Of a DNA stretch of 56,575 nucleotides, positions 25,304 through 34,263 are shown one piece after another. Position 1 is the stretch's first letter. The number at the start of each line of letters is the position of its first letter. The notes beneath the pieces are model-generated. The model had not been told where the DNA came from. It was given only the letters and a program-made list of their open reading frames with translations, and ran no database searches. A program made the translations under genes and the position numbers. The DNA lies in NCBI GenBank assembly GCA_030830565.1, contig JAURMR010000042.1, positions 98,072-154,646 on the forward strand, given 5' to 3'. The stretch comes from Acidimicrobiales bacterium (lineage in GTDB: Bacteria > Actinomycetota > Acidimicrobiia > Acidimicrobiales > Acidimicrobilacustridaceae).

Positions 25304-25963
25304 ATGCGCATCACATTGCCGAATGGCGTTCCCACTGAACTTGCTCAGCCTTCAGTGGTTGACGAGAACACTCTCGGTGTCGTTCTCTTTCCTGACATCA
25401 TGGGTTTGCGCCCGTTGTTTGACGACATGTGTGCGCAACTTGCTGCCGATCACGGTTGGGTGGTGTGCGCGCCAGAACCGTTCCCTGGTCGTGAAGAACT
25501 CACGGTGGACGAACGCCTTGGAGTGATGGCCGATTTCGACGATGACGAACTTCGTGCCACTGCCGAGTTAGCTGCCGATGCAACAGGATGCAGCCGAGTC
25601 GTCGCCACTGGTTTCTGTATGGGCGGCATGCTGGCGTTCAAGGCTGCAGCATCAGGTCGTTTCGAACGTGCGGCGGGGTTTTACGGAATGATTCGCCTCC
25701 CGGAAACCTGGGCCAGTGGCCGCTTGCAACAGCCGATCGAAGCGTTGGCCTCGCCCGATCGTTGTCCGACTCTTGCCATCATCGGAACCGCTGATCACTT
25801 CACGCCGCCGCACGATGTTGCTGATGCCGAAGCGCTTGGTGTCGTTGTTGTTTCGTATGAAGGCGCTGAGCACGGATTTGTGCATGACGCTTCACGTCCA
25901 GTTCATCGTGCTGATGACGCCGCAGATGCGTGGCGACACGTCGTCGATTTTCTGCAGAGTTGA
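25304..25963 (+). CDS. Dienelactone hydrolase family protein
   Basis: An alpha/beta hydrolase of 219 residues. The nucleophile elbow is GFCMGG (Cys about residue 106), the Cys-type nucleophile of dienelactone hydrolases. The acid appears in IGTADHFTPP and the His in EGAEHGFVHD. The ATG at 25304 is preceded by GCGAGGG; upstream frame extension lies in disA. Cytoplasmic. The true substrate is unknown. Its stop is one base from the convergent TetR gene. Confidence 0.85.
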   Translation: MRITLPNGVPTELAQPSVVDENTLGVVLFPDIMGLRPLFDDMCAQLAADHGWVVCAPEPFPGREELTVDERLGVMADFDDDELRATAELAADATGCSRVVATGFCMGGMLAFKAAASGRFERAAGFYGMIRLPETWASGRLQQPIEALASPDRCPTLAIIGTADHFTPPHDVADAEALGVVVVSYEGAEHGFVHDASRPVHRADDAADAWRHVVDFLQS

Positions 25964-25964
25964 T

Positions 25965-27209
25965 TCAGATTTTTCCGAGTTCACGCAATGGCGCGAGCGT
26001 CGTTTCGTTCGCAATCTGATTCGCGATTTCGCCGATGGGCGCCCAATTGATTTCGGAAAAGCAATTTGTGAGAAGCGAGAGCGACACCATGCCGATCCCA
26101 TGCGCATTCGTGAGGTACCAGAACGAGGTCGATGGTTCGATGACTGCGGTGTCTTTTGTTCCGAACATCTCTGGGATCCAGGAGAGAGCCTGCGCGATGC
26201 GCTTTTGGCCTGCCGCTGCAAGATCTTGATGGTGTCGAGTTGCGACTGTCGTTTCGACACGCAATTGGCGCAGTGGCCGGTTTTCTTCCGCAATCAATCC
26301 TCGTTGAAGTGCAACGACTGACCGGATATACGAATCTCTTTCAAGGTTCACAAACGCTGTAGTGCCGGTTCGCCAGATCTGATCAATCATCTGCGAGATG
26401 GCGGTATGCATCAGTTCGTCTTTTGTGCCGACGTGAGTGTAGGCAGAACTGAATGAGTGACCGGCTGCGCGAGCAACTCGGTGCGCAGTTGTCTTTTCGA
26501 ATCCAACCTTTGAAACGACGGCCATGACTGCAGCGACGAATTCGTCAAGACCGGCATCGCCTGTAGCGGGCACCGGCATCTCAAGCTGCGTCGGTTCTGG
26601 CGAAGCGATTGAGAGATCCCAGTTCTGCGGATTAAGTGCCGCATCCCGAATTCGAATGAGGATGTTGCGCCAGGGTGGGCGCGACTTGGGAACCATCCGC
26701 GACGTGAGAACGGCCCCAGTCGGAATTGTCATTCGAACTGTGGCGAGGGCTGGAGGCAGGAACGGGCTGTTTTCGCAAATCTTCGCAAACAACGAATCAA
26801 TGTCGGATCGAATCGTGTCAGCAAGAAGCGGAAGGCGACGAGCGACTGCGACAACCTCAACTGCTGCTGCGGTGAGAGTTGATGGTTTTGTGAGTTCGCT
26901 AAGCAACCATTCCGATGGTTCAGCGTCAGGCGAAGATGCGAACTCGTCGAAAGCAAGGATCAGTTTTCGATAGTGGTCGCTGAGCGTAGATTCCCAAAGT
27001 TCGAGGGCAACGTCTTCGGCAGAGTCATATCGTCCATAGAGCGGACCGTTCGACATTCCCGCGTGTGCTGCGATTTTGGTGAGGGCAAGGCCGTCGACCC
27101 CGTTGGCGGCAAGGAGAGCCAGCGCCGAAGCCGTAATCGCCTCTTGAACCTCCCGAGTCTTTTGTGCTCGAGAGACTTTCGGTCGTGCCGTTTCTCTCGT
27201 CTTTGCCAT
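25965..27209 (-). CDS. Double TetR-family regulator (two HTH domains in one chain)
   Basis: A 414-residue protein about twice the normal TetR length. The first TetR N-terminal domain spans about residues 20-72 (VQEAITASALALLAANGVDG, then KIAAHAGMSNGPLYGRY). The second spans about 221-275 (LDEFVAAVMAVVSKVGFEKT, then RVARAAGHSFSSAYTHVGTKDEL). Each is followed by a helical ligand-domain-like segment. The arrangement suggests a single-chain pseudo-dimer. It is divergent from an LLM oxidoreductase gene with 169 bases between, so it likely controls that catabolic set. The ligand is unknown. Confidence 0.82.
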   Translation of the reverse strand: MAKTRETARPKVSRAQKTREVQEAITASALALLAANGVDGLALTKIAAHAGMSNGPLYGRYDSAEDVALELWESTLSDHYRKLILAFDEFASSPDAEPSEWLLSELTKPSTLTAAAVEVVAVARRLPLLADTIRSDIDSLFAKICENSPFLPPALATVRMTIPTGAVLTSRMVPKSRPPWRNILIRIRDAALNPQNWDLSIASPEPTQLEMPVPATGDAGLDEFVAAVMAVVSKVGFEKTTAHRVARAAGHSFSSAYTHVGTKDELMHTAISQMIDQIWRTGTTAFVNLERDSYIRSVVALQRGLIAEENRPLRQLRVETTVATRHHQDLAAAGQKRIAQALSWIPEMFGTKDTAVIEPSTSFWYLTNAHGIGMVSLSLLTNCFSEINWAPIGEIANQIANETTLAPLRELGKI

Positions 27210-27378
27210 GTGGCGGTCCTATGCCTTTTGTCGTCCAGCAACAATTTACATTATTGGCACAAGAATTATTCGCTAGAGCGATACCTCGAACTGCGGCTCC
27301 GCGGAGGCTTGGGGGCGAGGGGTTGTGTTTTAGGGGCTAGAACAATTGCTCTGTGTCCGAGACTGCCCTGGAGGAATC

Positions 27379-28404
27379 ATGAAGGTCGATATTTCACTTG
27401 CCATGTCCGGACCGCTTGATGCCGTGCCTCGGGCAGCTGAACTTCAGGCACTCGGAGCCGATGGTCTGTTCAGCTTTGAGAACGCCCACGACGCCTTCTT
27501 TCCGCTGGTGCTTGCCAGTACATCGTGCCAGATCGATCTGATGACGAATGCGGCGATGGCGTTCCCTCGCAGTCCATTGCATCTCGCTTACGCGGCGAAC
27601 GATTTACAGCTTCTGACGGGTGGCAAGTTTCGTTTAGGCCTTGCTTCGCAGATTCGTCCGCATATTCAGAAGCGCTACGGGTCGGTCTGGGAAAAGCCGG
27701 TTGCGCAGATGCGTGAATGGGTGAGCGCAACGAAGGCGATCCTTGCTCACTTTGCTGGCGAAGGTCCGTTCGACTTCAAGGGGCAGTGGACAACGCACAC
27801 GCTGATGACGCCGAACTTCAATCCGGGCCCGAATCCATATGGAAAGGCTCCGGTACTCGTTGGTGCACTTGGACCGAAGATGTGTGAAATGTCGGCCGAA
27901 GTTGCCGACGGTATTTTGGTGATGCCGTTCAACTCTGAACGACACTTCGCTGAGCGAACGATGCCTGCGCTTGAACGTGGCTTCGCGAAGGCGGGTCGTG
28001 ATCGCAAGGACTTCGAAATCATTCTCGAAGTGATTTGTGCTGTTGGACAGACCGACGAGGAGATTGCTGCAGCAGCAACCGGTGTGAAAACACTTCTTGG
28101 TTTCTACGGTTCAACGCCTTCGTATAAGCCCGTGCTGGACGTTGAAGGTTGGGGCGAACTTCAGCCCGAACTCAACGCGCTTTCGAAGCAAGGTGACTGG
28201 GCTGGTATGGCCAAGAAGATTGACGAAGATGTTCTTCGAACGATTGCCGTGGTCGGAACGCCGAAGGAAGTTGCTGCGGAAATCGTTCGTCGTTACGGGC
28301 ACGAGGCCGATCGCGTGTGCCTGTACTTCCCTGGTTATCCGATTACCGATGAATGCATTGCAGAAACAATTCGTGAAATCAAGGATGCCTCGGGAGAAGT
28401 TTGA
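27379..28404 (+). CDS. LLM-class F420-dependent oxidoreductase
   Basis: A luciferase-like TIM-barrel enzyme of 341 residues, probably using coenzyme F420 (or FMN). It begins MKVDISLAMSGPL and keeps the barrel motif of the family with FRLGLASQIRPHIQKRYG and VLVGALGPKMCEMSAEVADG. Start ATG at 27379 follows GGAGG. The gene is overlapped by the enoyl-CoA hydratase gene (ATGA), then an SDR gene, so the three form a probable catabolic operon under the divergent TetR protein. The substrate is unknown. Confidence 0.88.
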   Translation: MKVDISLAMSGPLDAVPRAAELQALGADGLFSFENAHDAFFPLVLASTSCQIDLMTNAAMAFPRSPLHLAYAANDLQLLTGGKFRLGLASQIRPHIQKRYGSVWEKPVAQMREWVSATKAILAHFAGEGPFDFKGQWTTHTLMTPNFNPGPNPYGKAPVLVGALGPKMCEMSAEVADGILVMPFNSERHFAERTMPALERGFAKAGRDRKDFEIILEVICAVGQTDEEIAAAATGVKTLLGFYGSTPSYKPVLDVEGWGELQPELNALSKQGDWAGMAKKIDEDVLRTIAVVGTPKEVAAEIVRRYGHEADRVCLYFPGYPITDECIAETIREIKDASGEV

Positions 28405-29252
28405 TGACTCGCACCATCGACACCGGTACCACCGATCTATTGGCGGAGCTGCACGAAGACGGAGTTCTGCTCGCCACGCTCAACCGTCCGGACACCCGAA
28501 ATGCGTTTAGCGGTGAAATGGGTCGTGCGCTTGGCGACATCTATCGGATGGCCGATACCGATGACGACGTGCGCGTCGTTGTGCTCACGGGAACACCACC
28601 AGCGTTCTGCGCTGGTGCGGATTTCTCCAACGGTTCCAATGTTTTTGAACGTTCCGATGCGCCCGCCTTTAGTGCGAATCCGGTGAATCCTCCAGCATGG
28701 CGAATCCGCAAGCCCGTCATTGCTGCGGTGAATGGCCATGCAATTGGCGTTGGCTTCACACTTACGTTGCATTGCGATCTTCGTTTCATGGCACAGGACG
28801 CGAAATATGGAATCGTGCAGGTTCGTCGGGGCGTGATGCCCGATGCCATGAGTCACTGGACCCTTCCCCGCCTTGTCGGGTTGGCGAACGCAGCAGACAT
28901 TCTTCTGACCGGCCGAACCTTCACTGGGGCCGAAGCCCGAGACCTTGGCGTCGCATCACGAGTTCTTCCGAACGACGACGTCTTGCCGCACGCACTCGAA
29001 GTTGCCCATGACATGGCCGTCAACACCGCACCGGTTTCTGTTGCAGTGAGTAAGCGCCTTCTTTGGGGAACCTTTTCGATGACGCCGGATGAAATCGATC
29101 GGGCCGAAACTGATCTTCATCACCACCTCATGGGCGAAGCTGACGCACGTGAAGGTGTCATGGCATTTCTTGAACGACGTGATCCGCAGTGGTCGCTTTC
29201 CGTCAATGACAACTGGCCAACCGACTGGCCGACACCGGGGGACATCACATGA
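28404..29252 (+). CDS. Enoyl-CoA hydratase/isomerase family protein
   Basis: A crotonase-fold enzyme of 282 residues acting on an acyl-CoA. The CoA-binding start LLATLNRPDTRNAFSGEM, the oxyanion segment FCAGADFSNG and VIAAVNGHAIGVGFTLTLHCDLRF are typical. The segment after that (GIVQVRRGVMPDAMSHWTLP) has family spacing. The ATG at 28404 overlaps the preceding stop. Its stop overlaps the SDR gene. A role in degrading an alicyclic or branched substrate is inferred from neighbours only. Confidence 0.9.
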   Translation: MTRTIDTGTTDLLAELHEDGVLLATLNRPDTRNAFSGEMGRALGDIYRMADTDDDVRVVVLTGTPPAFCAGADFSNGSNVFERSDAPAFSANPVNPPAWRIRKPVIAAVNGHAIGVGFTLTLHCDLRFMAQDAKYGIVQVRRGVMPDAMSHWTLPRLVGLANAADILLTGRTFTGAEARDLGVASRVLPNDDVLPHALEVAHDMAVNTAPVSVAVSKRLLWGTFSMTPDEIDRAETDLHHHLMGEADAREGVMAFLERRDPQWSLSVNDNWPTDWPTPGDIT

Positions 29253-30175
29253 ACGAAGGCCTGACAATTACGACCAGCGATGTTCTGAACGGCTTTGATC
29301 TTTCGGGAACGGTCGTCCTCATTACCGGTGGAACGACTGGCCTGGGCAAAGAGTCCGCACGAGCGCTCGGCGCAGCGGGCGCCACCGTGGTCATCACGGC
29401 ACGGAACGAGGAAAAGGGAAGCACAGCCGTTGCGCAACTCACCGAACTTGTTCCCAATGGTGATTTTTCTTTTGAAGTGATGGAACTTGGATCACTCGAA
29501 AGTGTTCGAGCATTCACCGATCGGTTCCTTGCTTCGAACGATCGACTCGATGTGCTGCTTGCCAACGCAGGAATCATGGCCGTTCCGTATGGCAAGACTG
29601 ACGATGGTTTTGAATTGCAGTTCGGCACGAATCATCTCGGTCACTTCGTTTTGGTGAACCGATTACTGCCGCTGCTCAAGGCCAGCGCTCCGTCGCGAAT
29701 TGTGAACCTGAGTTCGGCAGGCCACTTTGCGTCTGGAATTCTTTGGGACGACCCCAACTTTGAAACCAACGAGTATTCAAAGATGGAGGCCTACGGTCAG
29801 TCCAAAACGGCGAACATCCTCTTCACTGTGGAGCTTGAACGTCGATACGGCGATGCGGGAGTGCACGCATGGGCAGTGCATCCGGGAATGGTGATGACCG
29901 ATCTCGCACGGAGCTTTACCAAGGATGACTTTGGCGACCTTGCCTCACGAGCCAAGAAGTCGGGCATGAAGATGCCAACTCTTGTGAATGTTGACGTTGG
30001 TGCGTCAACGCAAGTGTGGGCGTGTGTTAGCGCCGAAGCGCTTGAAAAGCCTGGTTCCTATTGTGCTGACCGCACATTTGCCGAGCCTTCTGAGTACGCG
30101 AATGATCCCGAATCAGCGAAGCGTCTTTGGGCACTTTCGGAACAACTTGTTGGGGAACAATTCCCCGAGAGCTGA
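29249..30175 (+). CDS. Short-chain dehydrogenase/reductase
   Basis: A classical-type SDR of 308 residues, similar in layout to retinol-dehydrogenase/WWOX-like members. The cofactor loop is TGGTTGLGKES (about residues 27-37), the structural NAG is in LLANAGIM, the active-site pair is YGQSKTANILF, and the PG motif is HPGMVMTDLA. The ATG overlaps the enoyl-CoA hydratase stop. It converges on the CRP gene with two bases between them. The substrate is unknown. Confidence 0.9.
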   Translation: MNEGLTITTSDVLNGFDLSGTVVLITGGTTGLGKESARALGAAGATVVITARNEEKGSTAVAQLTELVPNGDFSFEVMELGSLESVRAFTDRFLASNDRLDVLLANAGIMAVPYGKTDDGFELQFGTNHLGHFVLVNRLLPLLKASAPSRIVNLSSAGHFASGILWDDPNFETNEYSKMEAYGQSKTANILFTVELERRYGDAGVHAWAVHPGMVMTDLARSFTKDDFGDLASRAKKSGMKMPTLVNVDVGASTQVWACVSAEALEKPGSYCADRTFAEPSEYANDPESAKRLWALSEQLVGEQFPES

Positions 30176-30177
30176 AC

Positions 30178-30837
30178 TCAGCGAGCGCGCAGTTCAAGTT
30201 GTTCGCGGTTGGTAATGCGATAGCGACGCTCTGACTGTTCGATCCAGCCAAGTCGCACAAAACTCGCAATTGCCTTGTTGACACGTTCACGTGATGCACC
30301 GACCATGCCAGCAAGTTCTTCCTGCGTAATCGGCAACGAGAATTCATCGGCCGCGCCAGCGAGTTCAAGAAGACGTTTTGCGGTGCGGCCAGTCACGTCG
30401 AGGAACACAGAATCAGCAAGTTGCTCGTCGGTGTTACGCAGGCGGTTGGCCAGCATCTCGACCACGTTCCAGAGAAGCTCCGGCTGATCGCGGTAGATGG
30501 TGCGCAGCGGGGCATACGGAATTGCAATGACCTCAGAGGGCTCAAGCGCTCGGGCTTCAGCAGAGCGGGCGAGTCCATCGAACAGCGGCATTTCGCCGAG
30601 GAGATCGCCACGCTCCATAAGAGCGACGACGGACTCGCGACCATCGATGGATCGATTGGCTATGGCGATTCGGCCAGAGACGACAACGAAGAGTTCGGTT
30701 GCTGCGTCGTTCTCGGTGAAAAGGACACCGCCACGAGCGAAGGCGCGCTGTTCAGCAGCAGCAACAACGGTATCGAGGGGAGTTCCGTCGAATCCTTTGA
30801 AGAACTCGATGGTGGTGAGGAGTTCGCGATCAGTCAC
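30178..30837 (-). CDS. CRP/FNR-family transcriptional regulator
   Basis: A 219-residue regulator. The N-terminal cyclic-nucleotide-binding beta roll ends in GEMPLFDGLARSAEARAL (about residues 77-94), close to the phosphate-binding cassette of CRP proteins (GE...R[ST]A). The C-terminal winged helix has the recognition motif ITQEELAGMVGASRERVNKAIASF. No FNR-type Fe-S cysteines are visible. The likely ligand is cAMP or a relative. It sits between the SDR and ispD on the minus strand; targets are unknown. Confidence 0.9.
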   Translation of the reverse strand: MTDRELLTTIEFFKGFDGTPLDTVVAAAEQRAFARGGVLFTENDAATELFVVVSGRIAIANRSIDGRESVVALMERGDLLGEMPLFDGLARSAEARALEPSEVIAIPYAPLRTIYRDQPELLWNVVEMLANRLRNTDEQLADSVFLDVTGRTAKRLLELAGAADEFSLPITQEELAGMVGASRERVNKAIASFVRLGWIEQSERRYRITNREQLELRAR

Positions 30838-30913
30838 AGCGCCGACTCTAGCGGCGTGAAGCGTGGTGTGACGTCGGTCCCGTGTTCGATGACGATGAGG
30901 GGGTGACCTCGCC

Positions 30914-30953
30914 TAGCCTCTCCAACATGGTTGCGAAGTGGTCAGCGCGATGA
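30914..30953 (+). promoter_or_regulatory. -10 box and possible leaderless mini-ORF before ispD
   Basis: TAGCCT (30914-30919) is followed after seven bases by an ATG at 30927. That ATG opens an eight-codon frame (M-V-A-K-W-S-A-R) whose TGA (30951-30953) overlaps the ispD ATG at 30950 as ATGA. This could be a leaderless leader peptide that couples translation to ispD. Confidence 0.4.
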
Positions 30954-31651
30954 TGATCAACGAATCGGTACCGACCGATGGTCCGGTCTGGACAATCGTG
31001 CTTGCTGCCGGATCCGGTCGTAGGTTTGGTGTGACCCCAAAGCAATACGAACTGCTTGGAAACGATCGAGTGATTGATCATTCACTTGCCGTGAGCCGTG
31101 CTGCTGCAGATCATATTGTTGTGGTGCTTGCGCCGGGACAGGAGCGCGAAGGCGAAGAACTCGTCGAATCGGGCGCAGCCGATGTCGCAGTAACCGGCGG
31201 GAGCGAGCGAGCTGATTCGGTTCGGGCTGCGCTTGCGGTGATCGATGAAGAGGCGGCCGTGATCGTTGTGCACGATGCAGCACGACCTCTTGCGTCTGGT
31301 GAATTGCATCAAGCGGTCGTCGCCGCGATTCATGGCGGCGCGGACGCAGTCATTCCTGCACTCCCGGTGACGGACACAATTAAGCGAATTTCTCATGACC
31401 ACGAGGGTCGATCGGTGGTGCGAGAAACGCCCGATCGTTCGACTCTCGTGGCCGTTCAGACTCCACAAGCATTCCGAGCCGACATTCTTCGTGCCGCCCA
31501 TGCCAGTTCTGCGGGAGCAACCGACGATGCTGCGCTTGTGGAAGCAATCGGTGGGACCGTCATCGTGATTGATGGAGAACCAACCAATATCAAGATCACC
31601 GGCCCCAACGATTTGGCCATCGCCGCAATTCTCTTCGACGCCCTCGGGTAG
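30950..31651 (+). CDS. ispD: 2-C-methyl-D-erythritol 4-phosphate cytidylyltransferase
   Basis: The third step of the MEP isoprenoid pathway. The nucleotide-binding motif LAAGSGRRFG...PKQYE is near the N-terminus; VHDAARPL and VRETPDRSTLVAVQTPQAF follow. The length is 233 residues from the ATG at 30950; an in-frame GTG at 30938 and ATG at 30953 are alternatives, and no good ribosome site distinguishes them. ispF follows after nine bases, so the two consecutive-pathway genes are in one unit. Confidence 0.92.
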   Translation: MMINESVPTDGPVWTIVLAAGSGRRFGVTPKQYELLGNDRVIDHSLAVSRAAADHIVVVLAPGQEREGEELVESGAADVAVTGGSERADSVRAALAVIDEEAAVIVVHDAARPLASGELHQAVVAAIHGGADAVIPALPVTDTIKRISHDHEGRSVVRETPDRSTLVAVQTPQAFRADILRAAHASSAGATDDAALVEAIGGTVIVIDGEPTNIKITGPNDLAIAAILFDALG

Positions 31652-31660
31652 GTTGAGGGA

Positions 31661-32134
31661 ATGACGGTACGAGTCGGACAAGGTTTCGACGTGCACGCGT
31701 TCTCCGACGATCCGGCTCGAAAACTGGTTCTCGGTGGCGTGGTGTTCGACGGTGAACCCGGGTTAATTGGCCACAGCGATGCTGATGTGGTGGCCCATGC
31801 ATGTGCCGACGCACTTCTCGGCGCTGCGGGACTTGGCGATATCGGGCAGCACTTCCCTGACACCGATCCGAAGTGGGCTGGTGCCGACAGCATTGGACTC
31901 CTCACCGAAGTCGCTCGACTTGTTCGCGAATCTGGATTCGAACCAGGAAATGTTGACGCCGCAGTGGTGTGCGAGCGTCCGAAGTTGGCGCCTCGTCGTG
32001 ACGAAATGTGTCAGCGACTCTCGAGCGCGGTTGGCGCGCCAGTCACCGTGAAGGGCAATCGTGCCGAGGGGCTTGGCGCAATTGGTCGCGGCGAAGGCAT
32101 TGCGTGTTTCGCAGTTGCGGTGGTTGAACGATGA
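31661..32134 (+). CDS. ispF: 2-C-methyl-D-erythritol 2,4-cyclodiphosphate synthase
   Basis: The fifth MEP pathway enzyme, a trimer. The metal-ligand signature VGQGFDVHAF (Asp and His) is at the N-terminus and GHSDADVVAHACADALLGA follows. The C-terminal GLGAIGRGEGIACFAVAVV is normal. It has 157 residues. The stop overlaps the rRNA methyltransferase gene. In many actinobacteria cysS lies between ispF and the methyltransferase; it is missing here. Confidence 0.95.
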   Translation: MTVRVGQGFDVHAFSDDPARKLVLGGVVFDGEPGLIGHSDADVVAHACADALLGAAGLGDIGQHFPDTDPKWAGADSIGLLTEVARLVRESGFEPGNVDAAVVCERPKLAPRRDEMCQRLSSAVGAPVTVKGNRAEGLGAIGRGEGIACFAVAVVER

Positions 32135-33273
32135 GCCCGGCACGCGGAGGTCGCGGCGGCGCAAAGTCGTCAGGTTCCAAGTCATCGGGACCGAAGTCCG
32201 GTAAGGGTGGTCCGCGCGGAAAGTCGGGTGGACCAAAGTCCAGTCGTAAACCCTCAGCGCCACGCGGCGGCACCAAACGCGCACCTGCTGCCAAGCGAGG
32301 TGCTTCACCCAAGTCCTCTGCTCCTGTAAAGGCAAAGGCTGGGGCAAAGGTCGGCAAGCCCATGTCGTCAGCGGCGAAGAAGGCGGTTGAGGCAAAGCAG
32401 GCTCGTCATGCTGCGGCGTCAGTGCGGAAGGCCGATCGTCCGGGAGGCACGCGTCGTGCTCGCGGCGAAGGTGATCGTCCGATTGCAAGAGGCCAAGCGA
32501 TTCCGCGCGGGCTTGGTGGCGATCAGGTTGAAGGTCGCCAGGCTGTTCGCGAACTATTGCTCGCTGGCCGTCGCCGTGTTCGCGAGGTGATGGTTGCAGA
32601 AGAGCAGGACAACAACGACACGCTGCTTGACATCATTGAGCTCGCGCAGGATATGAAAATTCCGGTTCGTGAAGTGACGCGTACCAAGTTGTTCAGCGTT
32701 GCTCGTACCGAATCACCGCAAGGAGTTGTTGCTCGCGCTGATGAACTTGAAGATCACGATCTTCTTGATCTCGCCAAGCGCAAGAGTGCCAGTGGTGCAC
32801 CTCCGTTCCTACTTGCAATGGACGGCGTCACCGATCCCGGCAATCTCGGAGCACTTCTTCGCTCCGCGGAATGCGCAGGTGTCACGGGAGTTGTTCTTCC
32901 GAAACACCGCGCAGTTCACATCACGCCGACGGTTACGAAGTCTGCTGCTGGTGCTGTTGAGTATTTGCCGATGGCATTGGTCGGCGGTCTTCCGAACGCG
33001 ATTAGCGAACTTCGGGCTGCCGGCGTTTGGGTTGTGGGCCTCGACATGGGCGGCGACACCGACCTGTTCAACCTCACCGTTGCCGACGAACCGGTCTGCC
33101 TCGTAATGGGTGCGGAAGGAAAGGGCCTTTCACGCCTCGTTCGAGAGCGTTGCGATGCCGTCGCCGGCATTCCGCTTCTCGGTGAAGTTGCGTCGCTCAA
33201 CGTTTCGGCAGCAGGCGCGCTTGCGTGTTACGAAGTCACCCGACGTCGACTGGCAGCAACGATCGTTGACTAA
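32131..33273 (+). CDS. rlmB: 23S rRNA (guanosine-2'-O-)-methyltransferase, RlmB type, with long basic tail
   Basis: A SPOUT-family 2'-O-methyltransferase. The catalytic domain (residues from about 131) contains the substrate-binding N-terminal subdomain (GRQAVRELL), then the SPOUT motifs DPGNLGALLRSAECAGV, VCLVMGAEGKGLSRLV and ASLNVSAAGALACYEV. The first 130 residues are an unusual low-complexity extension rich in Lys, Ser, Gly, Arg and Pro, likely disordered and RNA-binding. The total length is 380. The start overlaps ispF. Precise target (G2251 class) is inferred from family. Confidence 0.88.
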   Translation: MSPARGGRGGAKSSGSKSSGPKSGKGGPRGKSGGPKSSRKPSAPRGGTKRAPAAKRGASPKSSAPVKAKAGAKVGKPMSSAAKKAVEAKQARHAAASVRKADRPGGTRRARGEGDRPIARGQAIPRGLGGDQVEGRQAVRELLLAGRRRVREVMVAEEQDNNDTLLDIIELAQDMKIPVREVTRTKLFSVARTESPQGVVARADELEDHDLLDLAKRKSASGAPPFLLAMDGVTDPGNLGALLRSAECAGVTGVVLPKHRAVHITPTVTKSAAGAVEYLPMALVGGLPNAISELRAAGVWVVGLDMGGDTDLFNLTVADEPVCLVMGAEGKGLSRLVRERCDAVAGIPLLGEVASLNVSAAGALACYEVTRRRLAATIVD

Positions 33274-34262
33274 GAGCGGTTTGCTTGAGCGAGTTTCGCC
33301 AAAAGCTGGCGAGTTCGTTCGAGATTCTCGGCTCGCTCAGCGTCACTGTCTCCCACGGCAAACGTCATCGCCGAGAGGTCGGTGACACCTGAGGCTTCGT
33401 ACGACGCGAGCCGCTCGGTGACCTCTTCTTCTGTGCCGATGACGGCAACTTCAGACGGAGCACCGCTTTCGCCGAGCTCAAGCATTCGGGCGTAGTTCGG
33501 CATGTGGCGGTACATACCGAACTTGAGTTCCGCGACTTCCTTGCCCTTCGCCGTGTCATCACACACAGCAAGGGGAAGTCCCGCGATGACGCGAGGCGTT
33601 GGACGACCGACTGCTTCAGCCGCTGCCGAAAGCTTCGGCAGCACATGCGTTGAGTGTGTCTTCTCATCGCACATCCACGTAATGGTTCCCGCAGCTCGCT
33701 CCCCAGCAAGTTTGAGCATGAGCGGCGCGAGTGCAGCAAGGAAGACGGGAACAGGCGTTGCGCCGGGTACATCGAGAATGGACTGCACGGAATAACGATC
33801 GCCCTGGAACGACACCGTTCCGCCCATTCCGCCAGGACCACCGTTGGTTTCATTCGCTTCGACCTGCGCAGCGGAACATGCATCAAGAACACTTACGTAG
33901 TCACGGACGTGATGAATGGCGCCGTCGTAGTCAGCGCCGTACCAGTTCTCGGCAACGTTTCGGTGTGACGGACCAATACCAAACGCTAAGCGGCCATTGC
34001 AGGCTGCCTGAGTGGTGAATGCGTGCTGTGCCATCCCGTACGGGTGATGAGACCACGTTGGAACGACTGCAGTACCGAGCTCAATACGCGAGGTCTCTCG
34101 GCCAACAATCGCAAGAGCTGTCAGCGCGTCGAGGCTCCATGGAATGTGCGGCACCCATCCGGTGTCGATGCCGTTTTCTTCCGCCCATACAGCGCGAGCT
34201 ACGAGATCATCGATGGTTGAACCGTGAACTCCGGTTTCGGAGATGAAGAGTCCGATGCGCAT
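33270..34262 (-). CDS. LLM-class F420-dependent oxidoreductase
   Basis: A luciferase-like flavin/F420 enzyme of 330 residues. The N-terminal MRIGLFISETGVHGSTIDD and the SRIELGTAVVPTWSHHPYGMAQHA segment fit the family, with LAFGIGPSHR following. It is one base downstream of the CoxL-like gene on the same strand, so the two are probably co-transcribed. The substrate is unknown. Confidence 0.87.
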   Translation of the reverse strand: MRIGLFISETGVHGSTIDDLVARAVWAEENGIDTGWVPHIPWSLDALTALAIVGRETSRIELGTAVVPTWSHHPYGMAQHAFTTQAACNGRLAFGIGPSHRNVAENWYGADYDGAIHHVRDYVSVLDACSAAQVEANETNGGPGGMGGTVSFQGDRYSVQSILDVPGATPVPVFLAALAPLMLKLAGERAAGTITWMCDEKTHSTHVLPKLSAAAEAVGRPTPRVIAGLPLAVCDDTAKGKEVAELKFGMYRHMPNYARMLELGESGAPSEVAVIGTEEEVTERLASYEASGVTDLSAMTFAVGDSDAERAENLERTRQLLAKLAQANRS

Positions 34263-34263
34263 G

